DNA from: an uncultured Paenibacillaceae bacterium
Lineage (GTDB): Bacteria; Bacillota; Bacilli; Paenibacillales; K13
Direction of reading: 5' to 3'
Length of the DNA: 64,000 bases
Assembly: GCA_913056365.1 (NCBI GenBank)
Contig: CAJXLT010000002.1
Coordinates: 248,001 to 312,000 of the forward strand
Made by a program: the position numbers and the translations under genes. Each line of letters begins with the position of its first letter. Position 1 is the stretch's first letter. Under the pieces are notes generated by a model. That model had not been told where the DNA came from. It worked only from the letters and a program-made list of their open reading frames with translations, and made no database searches. Shown here in pieces: positions 33,514 to 43,045 of the stretch.

Positions 33514-33561
33514 CGAACTACAATTCTTCGAGTATCCGCTATGCGTCAGGCCTTCAAGCTA

Positions 33562-34893
33562 TTAATACAGCGTCAAGTACTGGTCGCGTTCCCACTGGTG
33601 CACTTGTGTGCGGTACATGTCCCATTCGATTTCCTTCAGCTCGACGAAGTGTGTGAGCGCATGCTCGCCTAATGCATCGCAGATGACCTCATTCAAGAGC
33701 AGCTCGTCGATGCCTTCCTTCAGGTTGGACGGCAAGCTTGGGATGCCTTCCTCAATACGTTCTTCGTCCGTCATGACGTAGATGTTGCGGTCTGTCGGCT
33801 TCGGTTGTGCGAGCTTATTCTCAACGCCGTCCAAGCCAGCAGCCAGCATCACGGCAAGTGCCAGATACGGGTTCGCAGCCGGGTCCGGGTTGCGCAGCTC
33901 GATCCGCGTGCTGAGTCCGCGAGAAGCCGGTATACGAATCATCGGGCTGCGGTTGGAAGCCGACCAAGCTACATAGCACGGCGCTTCGTAACCTGGTACG
34001 AGTCTCTTGTAAGAGTTGACTGTCGGATTCGTAATTGCAGCGAAGGCGCGGGCATGACGCAGGCAGCCAGCCATATATTGGCGAGCGGTATCGCTCAGAC
34101 CCAGCTCATCCTTCTCATCATAGAAGGCGTTCTCCTTGCCCTTGAACAAGGACATATGGCAGTGCATACCAGAACCGTTCACTCCGAACAACGGCTTAGG
34201 CATGAAGGTGGCATGCAGATTGTGCTTGCGCGCAATCGTCTTCACTACCAGCTTGAATGTCTGGATTTGATCTGCCGCTTTCACAGCATTCGCATATTTG
34301 AAGTCAATCTCATGCTGACCTGGTGCTACTTCGTGGTGAGAAGCCTCAATTTCGAAGCCCATCTCTTCCAATGTCAGCACAATCTCGCGGCGGCAGTTCT
34401 CGCCGAGATCAGTAGGTGCGAGGTCGAAGTAACCGCCTTGGTCATTCAGCTCCAGCGTAGGATCGCCCTTCTCATCGTTCTTGAATAGGAAGAATTCCGG
34501 TTCTGGTCCGACGTTCATCGCCGAGAAGCCCATTTGCTCCATCTTCGCAAGGTTGCGCTTCAGAATACCGCGCGGATCACCAGCGAACGGTGTGCCGTCC
34601 GGCATATAGATGTCACAGATCAGGCGTGCGATGCGATCCTCTGTCACCCACGGGTAGATCAGCCAAGTATCCAAATCCGGGTATAAGTACATATCCGATT
34701 CTTCAATCCGCACATAACCTTCAATGGAAGAACCATCGAACATCATCTTGTTATCCAGCGCCTTCTCCAGCTGACTCACCGGAATTTCCACGTTCTTAAT
34801 CGTGCCGAGCATATCCGTAAACTGCAAGCGGATAAAACGAACATTCTCCTCTTGTGCAATACGCATAATATCTTCTTTAGTTAAACTCAACAT
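33562..34893 (-). CDS. glnA: Glutamine synthetase type I
   Basis: This 443-residue dodecameric enzyme makes glutamine from glutamate and ammonia. Visible signatures are [21 protein letters not shown], the metal and ammonium segment around [24 protein letters not shown] (nucleotide loop) and [13 protein letters not shown]. The length is that of the Bacillus GSI-alpha type, which lacks the adenylylation insert. The gene follows glnR by about 130 bases, the conserved glnRA operon. In Bacillus the feedback-inhibited enzyme also controls GlnR and TnrA. Confidence 0.97.
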   Translation of the reverse strand: MLSLTKEDIMRIAQEENVRFIRLQFTDMLGTIKNVEIPVSQLEKALDNKMMFDGSSIEGYVRIEESDMYLYPDLDTWLIYPWVTEDRIARLICDIYMPDGTPFAGDPRGILKRNLAKMEQMGFSAMNVGPEPEFFLFKNDEKGDPTLELNDQGGYFDLAPTDLGENCRREIVLTLEEMGFEIEASHHEVAPGQHEIDFKYANAVKAADQIQTFKLVVKTIARKHNLHATFMPKPLFGVNGSGMHCHMSLFKGKENAFYDEKDELGLSDTARQYMAGCLRHARAFAAITNPTVNSYKRLVPGYEAPCYVAWSASNRSPMIRIPASRGLSTRIELRNPDPAANPYLALAVMLAAGLDGVENKLAQPKPTDRNIYVMTDEERIEEGIPSLPSNLKEGIDELLLNEVICDALGEHALTHFVELKEIEWDMYRTQVHQWERDQYLTLY

Positions 34894-35022
34894 GCATCTC
34901 TCCTTTAGAATACTAGTCTTTATCTATGCAGATAGCTTCCTTGCCAGTCCGCTAGCTCCCTATGCTATGCGGTTGGTCAAAATAGCTTTCCCACTGATGG
35001 TGAAAAAAACTTAATCACAAGT

Positions 35023-35427
35023 CTACTGGAAGAATCGGGACAAATCGCCTTGATTCAACGTTACCTGACCGGGCCGCTTCTCAAGCAGCTGCCGCTTGAG
35101 CATTCTTCGCAAATCCTTCACGGACATTTCACGGCGAGCTACTTCCGATTGTTCGTTCATATAGGTCGCTTCCTCAGAGCTTTGCGACACCGAAGGCAGC
35201 ACTTGCTTAATCCCTGCGATGTTCACACCCTTCTCGATCAAATTCTTGATCTCCAGAAGCCGCTCCACATCATTGAAGGAGAACAACCGCTGATTCCCGT
35301 TCGTTCTTGCCGGAACGATTAATTCATGTTGCTCGTAATAACGAATTTGCCTAGCTGTCAAATCCGTCAGCTTCATGACGATGCCAATCGGAAAAAGCGC
35401 CATGTTCCGTCGGATATCCCCGTTCAT
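35023..35427 (-). CDS. glnR: GlnR, MerR-family nitrogen repressor
   Basis: This 134-residue regulator has a MerR winged helix: RRNMALFPIGIVMKLTDLTA, RQIRYYEQHELIVPAR, then the recognition wing RLFSFNDVERLLEIK. It closely follows Bacillus GlnR. The open frame extends to 35484, but the family's N-terminus (M-x-x-x-IRR-x-M-x-LFPIG) and GGAAGGGTG fix the ATG at 35427. A full TGTNA-N7-TNACA site overlaps its own promoter, showing autoregulation. The short C-terminal tail (VTLNQGDLSRFF) is the region that senses feedback-inhibited glutamine synthetase in Bacillus. Confidence 0.95.
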   Translation of the reverse strand: MNGDIRRNMALFPIGIVMKLTDLTARQIRYYEQHELIVPARTNGNQRLFSFNDVERLLEIKNLIEKGVNIAGIKQVLPSVSQSSEEATYMNEQSEVARREMSVKDLRRMLKRQLLEKRPGQVTLNQGDLSRFFQ

Positions 35428-35460
35428 CCCTATCACCCTTCCAGTATAGCATTTGCACTT

Positions 35461-35489
35461 ATTGTAACCGAGCAAACACTTCATGTCAA
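35461..35489 (-). promoter_or_regulatory. Sigma-A promoter of glnRA
   Basis: On the minus strand TTGACA (35484-35489), a 17-base spacer and TACAAT (35461-35466) lie about 35 bases before the glnR start. Confidence 0.8.
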
Positions 35490-35500
35490 GAAAGGTGACA
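35484..35500 (-). promoter_or_regulatory. GlnR/TnrA box
   Basis: TGTCAAGAAAGGTGACA is a perfect TGTNA-N7-TNACA site that covers the -35 box of glnRA, the arrangement used for GlnR repression. Confidence 0.85.
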
Positions 35501-35505
35501 TCAAA

Positions 35506-36843
35506 TTACAACAATTGCTGCGAAATGAGTCGATCGATGGCGGTCATCACACCGAGTTTCACATGCGAGTATGTTAGTCCTCCTTGCATATAGGCAACAT
35601 AAGGCTCGCGGATCGGCGCATCCGCAGATAGCTCCAGACTGCCCCCTTGGATGAACGTGCCTGCTGCCATAATGACCGGATGCTCGTAACCCGGCATGTC
35701 CCATGGCTCCGGAATGACATGCGCGTCTACAGCTGCCGCAGCCTGAATCGCCTGCACGAAGGCAATGAGCGGCTCAGAACCGGGGAAGCGGATAGCTTGA
35801 ATCAAGTCCGTACGCTGATCCTCCCAGCTAGGATGCGTTGTCAGACCAAGCTGTTCGAATACTGCTGCGGCGAAAATTGCGCCCTTCACAGCTTGTCCGA
35901 CCAAGTGGGGCGCGAGAAACAACCCTTGATAGATCGCACGGGACTGACCGAGCATCGCACCTACTTCGCCGCCGATTCCCGGTGCGGTTAAGCGGTATGC
36001 CGCTCGTTCAACCAAATCACGTCTCCCCGCTATATAACCGCCTGATGCAGCAAGACCGCCCCCTGGATTCTTAATTAGCGAGCCTGCAATCAGATCCGCC
36101 CCCGCCTCCGTAGGCTCACTCGTTTCGGTGAATTCGCCGTAGCAGTTGTCGACGAAGACGATTAGGTCGTTACGGATCGCCTTCACACGACGCACCATCT
36201 CGCCAATTTGTTCCACGGTAAATGACGGACGCCAGTCATACCCGCGTGAACGTTGTATAGCAACAACCTTCGTTGCTGGCGTAACAACCGCTTCAACCGC
36301 TGACCAATCGACAGAGCCCTCTGCTGCAAGCCCCACTTCGCGGTAGCGTATGCCGAAGTCTTGCAGCGATCCTGTCGCATCGCCAGGCTGCCCGATTACT
36401 TTGTGCAGCGTGTCGTAAGGGCGTCCGGTCATGGACAGCAGCTCATCGCCGGGTCTCAATACGCCGAACAGAGCAGTCGCAATTGTATGTGTGCCAGAGG
36501 CGAAGTGCGGGCGAACGAGCGCCGCCTCTGCACCGAATACTTGCGCATATACTTCGTCCAGCACTTCACGCCCTCGGTCGTTATAGCCGTAGCCAGTAGA
36601 TGTGGCGAAGTGATAATCGCTAACGCGATGCTGCTGGAACGCATCAATTACCTTCCATTGATTGTAGTCAACGATCCGTTCCAGGTCTTGGAATCGCGAT
36701 GCTGCTTTCCCTTCCGCCTCTTCAGCAAGACGGAGCACCTCATCGGAGAAGCGCGGCGGCCTTGACGTATGAGCAGCTTGCTTCTTCTGTCTGTCTGTGC
36801 TGTTATTGTTCATACCGTGTGTAAATTCTGTTCCCTGCTTCAT
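35506..36843 (-). CDS. ynbB: Methionine gamma-lyase-like PLP protein (YnbB, aluminium-resistance family)
   Basis: This 445-residue fold-type I PLP enzyme has SGTHTIATALFGVLRPGDEL, the aspartate region VDNCYGEFTE and the cofactor-lysine region GSLIKNPGGGLAASGGYIAG. It is the family named after aluminium resistance protein, annotated as methionine gamma-lyase-like. The biochemical role is uncertain. Its position between hflX and glnR is the same as ynbB in B. subtilis. The start is less certain: the first ATG (36843) has GGAGAGG about 15 bases away. Confidence 0.85.
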   Translation of the reverse strand: MKQGTEFTHGMNNNSTDRQKKQAAHTSRPPRFSDEVLRLAEEAEGKAASRFQDLERIVDYNQWKVIDAFQQHRVSDYHFATSTGYGYNDRGREVLDEVYAQVFGAEAALVRPHFASGTHTIATALFGVLRPGDELLSMTGRPYDTLHKVIGQPGDATGSLQDFGIRYREVGLAAEGSVDWSAVEAVVTPATKVVAIQRSRGYDWRPSFTVEQIGEMVRRVKAIRNDLIVFVDNCYGEFTETSEPTEAGADLIAGSLIKNPGGGLAASGGYIAGRRDLVERAAYRLTAPGIGGEVGAMLGQSRAIYQGLFLAPHLVGQAVKGAIFAAAVFEQLGLTTHPSWEDQRTDLIQAIRFPGSEPLIAFVQAIQAAAAVDAHVIPEPWDMPGYEHPVIMAAGTFIQGGSLELSADAPIREPYVAYMQGGLTYSHVKLGVMTAIDRLISQQLL

Positions 36844-36872
36844 CGTATTCGGTACGTCCTCTCCCTCTGCAG

Positions 36873-38150
36873 TTATCGTTGCGCTTCCTGCTCTGACTCC
36901 GATGCAATGAGGAACGGTGTGAGGCGATACGCCTGCTGCTCGTAATCCCGAGCGTTCACCCTTACTTGCATCTGGATATGCTCGCCGTCCTCACTGCGAC
37001 TGATGACATCACCGATGCGATATACATCTGCAAGCGTACGCCCATCAGCCGCAGGAATCGACAACGTGATCAAGTCACCTTGCAGCAATCGTTCGATATG
37101 CACCTTCAGCTGCTGCATATCTTGGCTATTCAACGCGCTCACTGACAGTGCACGATCAGGAGGAGCAAGCAGCTCCGGGCGAGACTCGGCAATATCACGC
37201 TTGTTATAGACGAGCAGCTGCTCCTTGCCGCCCGCTCCGAGTGACTCCAGCACGTGATCGACAACTTCGATACGCTTCTCCCGCTCCGGATCAGACCCGT
37301 CAATCACGTGCAGAATCAAGTCAGCCTCACATACTTCCTCTAAGGTGGAACGGAAGGCTGCGACAAGATCGTGCGGCAGATTGCGGATGAAGCCGACTGT
37401 GTCGGTCAGCAGCACTTCCTTGCCGCTTGGCAGCTGCATCGCGCGGATAGTCGGGTCGAGCGTAGCGAACAGGCGATCTTCTACATAAGCATCCGCTCCA
37501 GTCAGTGCACGCAACAAGGTCGACTTGCCTGCATTCGTATAACCGACAAGTGACACTTGGAAGACGCCGTTCTTGCGCCGACGATCACGATGGAGCGAGC
37601 GATGCCGCTCCAGCTCTTGGAGCTGCCGACCTAAGTCGCGCACCCTCCGTTGAATGTGGCGCCGGTCCGTCTCCAGCTTCGTCTCGCCCGGACCGCGTGT
37701 GCCGATGCCGCCGCCGAGCCGCGACAGATGTATGCCGTGACCGGACAGCCGCGGCAGTAAGTAATTGAGCTGGGCCAGCTCGACCTGCAGCTTGCCTTCC
37801 CGAGTTGTCGCCCGTTGTGCGAAGATGTCCAGTATGAGCTGGGTGCGATCGATGATCTTGCAGCCAAGCGCCTCCTCTAAATTACGCACTTGTGCAGGAG
37901 ACAGCTCCGAGTCGAAGATCGCCACTTCCGCTCCCTCCTGCTCCATGCGCGAGCGAAGCTCCAGCACCTTGCCCTTGCCGATCAGCCACCTGGCATCTGC
38001 AGTCGGGCGCTGCTGGATCAAGCGGCTGGCTACTCGGACCTGAGCTGACTCGGCCAATTCGGCAAGCTCATACATGGAAGCTTCCGCTTCTATCCGATCC
38101 ACATGGGGACCGATAGCCGTACCGATAAGGATTGCTACCTCTTGCTCCAT
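36873..38150 (-). CDS. hflX: HflX, ribosome-associated GTPase
   Basis: This 425-residue protein has an N-terminal HflX domain (~1-190, with the glycine-rich GGGIGTRGPGETKLETDRR), then a GTPase domain with GYTNAGKSTLLRAL (G1), DTVGFI (G3) and YNKRD (G4). HflX splits stalled or stressed ribosomes. CAGGGAGG precedes the ATG. It lies between spoVK and the ynbB-like gene, as ynbA does in B. subtilis. Confidence 0.95.
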   Translation of the reverse strand: MEQEVAILIGTAIGPHVDRIEAEASMYELAELAESAQVRVASRLIQQRPTADARWLIGKGKVLELRSRMEQEGAEVAIFDSELSPAQVRNLEEALGCKIIDRTQLILDIFAQRATTREGKLQVELAQLNYLLPRLSGHGIHLSRLGGGIGTRGPGETKLETDRRHIQRRVRDLGRQLQELERHRSLHRDRRRKNGVFQVSLVGYTNAGKSTLLRALTGADAYVEDRLFATLDPTIRAMQLPSGKEVLLTDTVGFIRNLPHDLVAAFRSTLEEVCEADLILHVIDGSDPEREKRIEVVDHVLESLGAGGKEQLLVYNKRDIAESRPELLAPPDRALSVSALNSQDMQQLKVHIERLLQGDLITLSIPAADGRTLADVYRIGDVISRSEDGEHIQMQVRVNARDYEQQAYRLTPFLIASESEQEAQR

Positions 38151-38163
38151 ATAATCCTCCCTG

Positions 38164-39129
38164 TTATTCGAATCTCAAATCTTCGGGCAGAATGCTCATC
38201 AATTCCTGCTTAGTCGGTACAACAGGATGAGTCTTCATCAGCCGCACCGCTTGGAAGCGCATGGCGCGCTCCATCTGATTGCGCACATATCTCGCGTTGC
38301 TGAACACTTGCCCGAACGCTTGCTTCTCTTGCATCAAGTGCTCCTTCATCTTCATCAATGCCTGCGGCAGCATATGGTACTGTCGATCCTGCAGCATAAG
38401 CTCAGCTATGCGTATTAATTGATCGACCGTATAATCGGGGAAATCAATCTGAATCGGGAAGCGTGAAGGCAATCCCGGATTCGTCAACAGAAATTGCTCC
38501 ATCTCATCCGTGTATCCTGCGAGAATAAGGATGAAGTCGTTCTTGTGATCCTCCATCGCTTTCACTAGCGCGTCGATACATTCCTTGCCGAAATCCTTCT
38601 CGCCGCCGCGCGCCAAGCTATAAGCCTCATCTATGAATAGGATACCACCCATCGCTTTTTTTACAAGCTCCCTCGTCTTGAGCGCGGTATGCCCAATGTA
38701 TTCACCTACCAGATCAGCTCTCTCCGCTTCAATGAGGTGCCCCTTGCTTAACATGCCCATCGATTGGAACATCTTCGCAACAATTCGCGCAACTGTCGTT
38801 TTCCCCGTACCCGGGTTGCCGCGGAACAGCATATGATAGACGTGCGATCCGGTATGCAGCCCTGCCTGCTCACGATACTTCTTAATTTGGAGCATGGCGT
38901 AAATTTCGTACAGCAGCTCTTTCACGTGATCGAGTCCGATCATTTGATCCAATTCGCGAAACAATTCCTTGAACGGCCCGACAGCACCAAGCTGGCGGTC
39001 GTGCAGCGGAGGTTCGGGTGCAGGGACAGTAAGCTTCGCCGCTTCTTCCGGATTACGGAGCACGACATTAATCTGTCTCGTCTTGCGCGTTATCGTTCTG
39101 CGCTCAGATTGCAGCAGTTGATCGCTCAT
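38164..39129 (-). CDS. spoVK: Stage V sporulation protein K, AAA ATPase
   Basis: This 321-residue AAA ATPase of the CbbX/SpoVK type has Walker A GNPGTGKTTVARI, Walker B GGILFIDEAYSLARGG and the arginine-finger region DFILILAGYTDEME. In B. subtilis SpoVK is needed for spore maturation in the mother cell. AGAGGTGAG precedes the ATG. It heads the conserved spoVK-hflX-ynbB-glnRA string, though glnRA has its own promoter. Confidence 0.93.
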   Translation of the reverse strand: MSDQLLQSERRTITRKTRQINVVLRNPEEAAKLTVPAPEPPLHDRQLGAVGPFKELFRELDQMIGLDHVKELLYEIYAMLQIKKYREQAGLHTGSHVYHMLFRGNPGTGKTTVARIVAKMFQSMGMLSKGHLIEAERADLVGEYIGHTALKTRELVKKAMGGILFIDEAYSLARGGEKDFGKECIDALVKAMEDHKNDFILILAGYTDEMEQFLLTNPGLPSRFPIQIDFPDYTVDQLIRIAELMLQDRQYHMLPQALMKMKEHLMQEKQAFGQVFSNARYVRNQMERAMRFQAVRLMKTHPVVPTKQELMSILPEDLRFE

Positions 39130-39267
39130 GAACTCACCTCTTATTTATTTAGGCAGGTGTTCTAGTATACGCGCATGCCCAGTATGAAGTGAACTACAAA
39201 TCAGACATTCGCGAACAGTTCGGCCCCCACTGACGTTCCATCGCACGATCGAATCGTGTTATAGGTG

Positions 39268-39302
39268 AAAAAAAGCTTATTCTCAACGAATCGAGAATAA
39301 GC
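39268..39302 (-). terminator. Terminator of fabV
   Basis: On the minus strand GCTTATTCTC and GAGAATAAGC (39293-39302 and 39275-39284) form a perfect stem followed by seven T, ten bases after the fabV stop. Confidence 0.92.
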
Positions 39303-39311
39303 CCGCTTGTC

Positions 39312-40517
39312 TTACTTGCTCTCCTGCGCCAGCGATAGCACCGGCACATCAGCTTCGGTATCTGCTTCATAATTGATGCCTTCAAGTCCAAATCCGAACA
39401 GACGGAGAAATTCGCTGCGATAGCCGGCAATGTCGGAGATATTGTCCAAATTGTCTGTCGACACTTGGGTCCAGAGGTCAGCGACCTCCTGCTGGATGTC
39501 CTCGCGCATCTCCAGATCGTCGATGCGAATGCGGCCCTGTTCATCAACCGGCACTTCGCCATCTGTGTACAGCCTGTCTTCTAACAGTCGCACCATCTGC
39601 TCAATGCACCCTTCGTGCACACCTCTTTGCTTCATGACTTTATACAGCAAGGAGACGTACAGCGGCACAATTGGAATCGCCGCGCTCGACTGGGTAACTA
39701 ACGCCTTATTTACAGAGATATACGCCTTACCGTCAAGCTCGCGCAGCTTGTTGTTCAGTTCATGCGCTGACGATTCGAGATCATCCTTCGCACGTCCGAT
39801 TGTGCCCTCGCGGTAGATGGCATGTGTGACAGCTGGACCGATATATGAATAGGCCACTGTTCGAACACCTTCAGCGAGCACACCTGCTTCTTGCAGGGCG
39901 TCCATCCACATGATCCAATCTTCACCGCCCATGATCGCTGTCGTGTGGCGAACTTCTTCCTCTGTGGCAGGCTCTACCGTAATTTCCGATACTTGACCGC
40001 TGTTGACGTCCACGGTTTTGTTCGAATAGGGAGCGCCAATCGGCTTAATGACCGAAGAGAACGTTTCACCTGTACGCGGATGCGTGCGGCGAGGCGAGGC
40101 CAAGCTGTACACGACAAGATCCACCTGTCCCAAGTCTTCACGGATGCGTGCGATCGTCTGCTGCTTCAGCTCATCCGAGAATGCATCGCCGTTCAAGCTT
40201 GAAGCATAATAGCCGTCTTGTTGTGCTGCTTGCTCGAAGGCTGCCGTATTGTACCAGCCAGCCGAAGCCGTTCTTGCACCTGATGCCGGCTTCTCGAAGA
40301 AGACGCCAACTGTTGCTGCCCCGGAACCGAAGGTCGCTGCTATGCGGGAAGCGAGGCCGAAGCCGGTCGAAGCACCGATGATGAGAACTTTCTTCGGACC
40401 GGCTGTTTGCTTCGGGCGTGCCTTCACGTAGTCAATTTGCTCTTGCACGTGTTGCGCACAGCCGTCGGGATGCGCAGTCGTGCATATAAAACCGCGAATT
40501 TTTGGTTGAATGATCAT
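39312..40517 (-). CDS. fabV: Enoyl-ACP / trans-2-enoyl-CoA reductase FabV
   Basis: This 401-residue NADH-dependent reductase catalyses the last step of fatty acid elongation (or enoyl-CoA reduction in the Ter branch). The start reads MIIQPKIRGFICTTAHPDGC, the NAD loop is KVLIIGASTGFGLASRIAA, and the active-site block is YSYIGPAVTHAIYREGTIG with the catalytic Tyr and AK following. FabV enzymes typically resist triclosan (family knowledge). The ATG at 40517 has GAAAGGA upstream; the longer frame does not. It is a single gene with its own terminator. Confidence 0.95.
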   Translation of the reverse strand: MIIQPKIRGFICTTAHPDGCAQHVQEQIDYVKARPKQTAGPKKVLIIGASTGFGLASRIAATFGSGAATVGVFFEKPASGARTASAGWYNTAAFEQAAQQDGYYASSLNGDAFSDELKQQTIARIREDLGQVDLVVYSLASPRRTHPRTGETFSSVIKPIGAPYSNKTVDVNSGQVSEITVEPATEEEVRHTTAIMGGEDWIMWMDALQEAGVLAEGVRTVAYSYIGPAVTHAIYREGTIGRAKDDLESSAHELNNKLRELDGKAYISVNKALVTQSSAAIPIVPLYVSLLYKVMKQRGVHEGCIEQMVRLLEDRLYTDGEVPVDEQGRIRIDDLEMREDIQQEVADLWTQVSTDNLDNISDIAGYRSEFLRLFGFGLEGINYEADTEADVPVLSLAQESK

Positions 40518-40613
40518 GAGTATATCGAATCCTTTCCACAAGTAACTTTTCCTATCATAGCACAATCTTCCCGGCTTGCGAAGCAGACTTTGGGCGACTG
40601 CATATGTACAGGC

Positions 40614-41315
40614 TCACCGTGCAGGAACAGCAATCTGGCGGAGCACGAGCCGTCCGTTCCCCTGCTCCGCACGGAGTACGAAGTCGAAGCGGTCCAACGC
40701 CATACAATAATCGAAATCTTCCGCAGGCGCTGATGCCTCACCGACTAGGTCCAAGAAGCGACCTGTTGTACTATCCTCAGCCAGATAACGCCTGATTTCC
40801 TCGAAATCCGTCGTCCTTCCTTGTACAAGATCACGCAAGTATGCCGCGCATAATGTATCTTCATCCGCCAACTCCGTCCCTCCGAGTCCCATCGCAATCA
40901 GAGAAACCTCATCCGCGCCGGATTGCCGGATATACCTCGCGATCGCGCCAGCGTTCACGAATGCGCCCGTGATCACTTCATCCGCTTGCACCGCACCGAC
41001 AAGCCCCTGCGTGCCGGCACTAGTCGTATGCACGATCGTGCGTCCCCGCACATCTGCTGCTGCAATGAGCGAAGGAGAGTTGCCGAAGTCGAAGCCACCC
41101 ACCATCACACCGCCGCGTTCCCCAACTAGCAAGCAGCCGGACAACTCATTCCGAAGCGTGAACGCATCCTCAATCGTACCGATCGGGTAAATTTCCTTGC
41201 AGCCACCCGCATACGCATAGCATGCAGTAGTGAACGCCCGGAACACATCAATGACGACAGCAAGCCCGACCGCTTGTGCTGCGCCTTGCTTGCCATGCAA
41301 AATTCGTATATTCAC
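40614..41315 (-). CDS. comB: 2-phosphosulfolactate phosphatase (ComB family)
   Basis: This 233-residue protein carries the ComB pattern: VIDVFRAFTTACYAYAGGCK, LVGERGGVMVGGFDFGNSP and TTSAGTQGLVGAV. The family removes phosphate from 2-phosphosulfolactate, giving sulfolactate, which is a spore component in Bacillus and a coenzyme M precursor in archaea. The expected partner, phosphosulfolactate synthase (ComA), is not adjacent, so the pathway is inferred. It is about 20 bases from the YdcF-like gene and probably cotranscribed. Confidence 0.88.
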   Translation of the reverse strand: MNIRILHGKQGAAQAVGLAVVIDVFRAFTTACYAYAGGCKEIYPIGTIEDAFTLRNELSGCLLVGERGGVMVGGFDFGNSPSLIAAADVRGRTIVHTTSAGTQGLVGAVQADEVITGAFVNAGAIARYIRQSGADEVSLIAMGLGGTELADEDTLCAAYLRDLVQGRTTDFEEIRRYLAEDSTTGRFLDLVGEASAPAEDFDYCMALDRFDFVLRAEQGNGRLVLRQIAVPAR

Positions 41316-41336
41316 ACAGAACTCCCTTCCTTATCC

Positions 41337-41987
41337 CTATAGCCAACGTGTCAGCTCCATGCTGAGCTTGTCGACCTGCCATTTCGTATAGGCTAGCGTC
41401 TCTCGAACACGATGATAGGTCATATTCATCACATTCGTAGATGTCACTGCCAAGGCTGCTTGCTCATAACCGGCATAATTCGCCATTGCAAGTGCGCGCG
41501 GTCCGTGATAATCGTGGGTCACAATGAAGGCAGATGCCCATCCATGCTCGATCATCAAGTCTCGGCTGTAGCTGACATTCTCGTACGTGTTGGTCGCCTG
41601 TTGCTCTAACACAATCGCTTCATCAGCAATCCCGCGCTCCAGCAAGTACAGCCGCATTCCTTCCGCTTCTGTATAGACCGCACCTTCGTAATCATAGCCT
41701 CCGCTTACAATGATATGCGTGATCTGATCATGATTATACAAGTCAATAGCTCGATCCAATCGTTCCGCCAATGCCGGACTCGGCCTCCCTTGCCATAAAG
41801 CAGCCCCAAGCACAATCGCCACATCAGCCGAGTCGTGCACATCCGCATTACTCGGAGTAGCAAGCAAAATTTGCACATAGAGCACCCAGAGCATCCCGAT
41901 TGCAGCACATACACCGATGAATCTAGACGACATTTTCCATACGGAGAACTTCCGTCGCCTTTTCCTCTTCTTTCTCCCTTTCCCCAT
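41337..41987 (-). CDS. YdcF family (DUF218) membrane-anchored protein
   Basis: This 216-residue protein has a strongly basic N-terminus (GKGRKKRKRRRKF), one membrane anchor (FIGVCAAIGMLWVLYVQILL) and an extracytoplasmic DUF218 domain with VAIVLGAALWQGRPSPALAE, HIIVSGGYDYEGAVYTEAEG, QATNTYENVSYS and VTHDYHGPRA. Members such as SanA and YdcF are linked to envelope processes, but the substrate is unsettled. GGGGAGGG two bases before the ATG at 41987 gives the start. Confidence 0.85.
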   Translation of the reverse strand: MGKGRKKRKRRRKFSVWKMSSRFIGVCAAIGMLWVLYVQILLATPSNADVHDSADVAIVLGAALWQGRPSPALAERLDRAIDLYNHDQITHIIVSGGYDYEGAVYTEAEGMRLYLLERGIADEAIVLEQQATNTYENVSYSRDLMIEHGWASAFIVTHDYHGPRALAMANYAGYEQAALAVTSTNVMNMTYHRVRETLAYTKWQVDKLSMELTRWL

Positions 41988-42259
41988 AAGCCCTCCCCAA
42001 CGAAGCGTACGCCTCACCAATCGTGGATCATAGAGAGGTAAGGTGCAGCTGCAAACCCGAATATATGATAAGGCAGTCCCTACGCATATGTACCAATATC
42101 GGACACCATGCCTCTGAATGGCAGTTATGCCATCAACACTCCTTACACTTCTTCGTGATCCAACATTTTTCCTGCCCTTTTCGTCGATACTCTTTTGTTT
42201 TTATGAAATAAATGCTAAATTAGAGTACAGATGAGCTCATAAGCAAATAGGAGGGCATT

Positions 42260-43045
42260 ATGGAATTTCGGTTGCAAATGATCGGGACAGGTAGTGCTTT
42301 TGCCAAGAAATATTACAACAACAACGCCTTACTGATGAATCAGGACCGCTCACTGCTCATTGACTGCGGCATTACAGCCCCGATGGCCATGCATCAAGCA
42401 GGCAGAACCTTTCAAGAGCTAGATGGCATTCTCATCACGCATCTTCACGCAGATCACATCGGCGGCTTAGAAGAGGCTGCGTTCGTGACGAAATTTTCGG
42501 GCGGTCGCAAGCTCCGATTGTTCGTGCCGGAATCGTTAATTGCCCCGCTCTGGGAACATTCACTTAAGGCTGGTCTGGAGGATTCGCAATATGGACCAGA
42601 CTTGTCTAGTTATTTCGATGTGGTGCCGCTCGCAGAAGGCGAGCAACAGGAGCTCTTACCGGGGATTTCCGTCGAAATTATGCAAACAGATCATATTCCG
42701 AACAAGGACAGCTTCTCTTTGTTGTTAAACAGGAATTTCTATTATAGTGCAGATACGGTATTTCACCGAGAGCTGATCACTTCCATGATTGAGGACAAGC
42801 GATGCGGAGCCGTACTGCACGATTGTCAGTTGGAAGGGAAGCCGACCGTCCATGCAACATTGGACGAACTGCTAACACTGCCTGCACATGTGCAGGACAA
42901 AATCATGCTGATGCATTACGGAGACAACATGGAAGACTACGCCAATCGAAGCGGCAATATGTCGTTTGTTCGACAGGGCGTTATGTATCACATTGAACAG
43001 ACAGGACGCATTCACGCCCTGTCTGTCGAGAATTCCGGCAGCTGA
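42260..43045 (+). CDS. MBL-fold metallo-hydrolase (RNase Z-like)
   Basis: This 261-residue protein has a beta-lactamase fold with zinc motif ITHLHADHIGGLEEAA (~residue 60), TDHIPNKDSFS and YSADTVFHRE, LMHYGD near the end. The overall form resembles RNase Z-like and cyclic-nucleotide-type hydrolases, but the substrate is not evident. AGGAGGGC precedes the ATG. Its last 34 bases overlap the 3' end of the opposite-strand DUF3892 gene. The 270 bases upstream hold no gene. Confidence 0.88.
   Translation: MEFRLQMIGTGSAFAKKYYNNNALLMNQDRSLLIDCGITAPMAMHQAGRTFQELDGILITHLHADHIGGLEEAAFVTKFSGGRKLRLFVPESLIAPLWEHSLKAGLEDSQYGPDLSSYFDVVPLAEGEQQELLPGISVEIMQTDHIPNKDSFSLLLNRNFYYSADTVFHRELITSMIEDKRCGAVLHDCQLEGKPTVHATLDELLTLPAHVQDKIMLMHYGDNMEDYANRSGNMSFVRQGVMYHIEQTGRIHALSVENSGS

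Noticed and set aside
33373-33672. Open frames around the glnA 3' end on the plus strand
   Set aside because: They run antisense into glnA and across the repeat and hairpin, without ribosome sites.
42042-42259. Cys-rich minus-strand reading with an internal TGA (possible selenocysteine)
   Set aside because: No SECIS-like hairpin, no start context and no known family; treated as chance.
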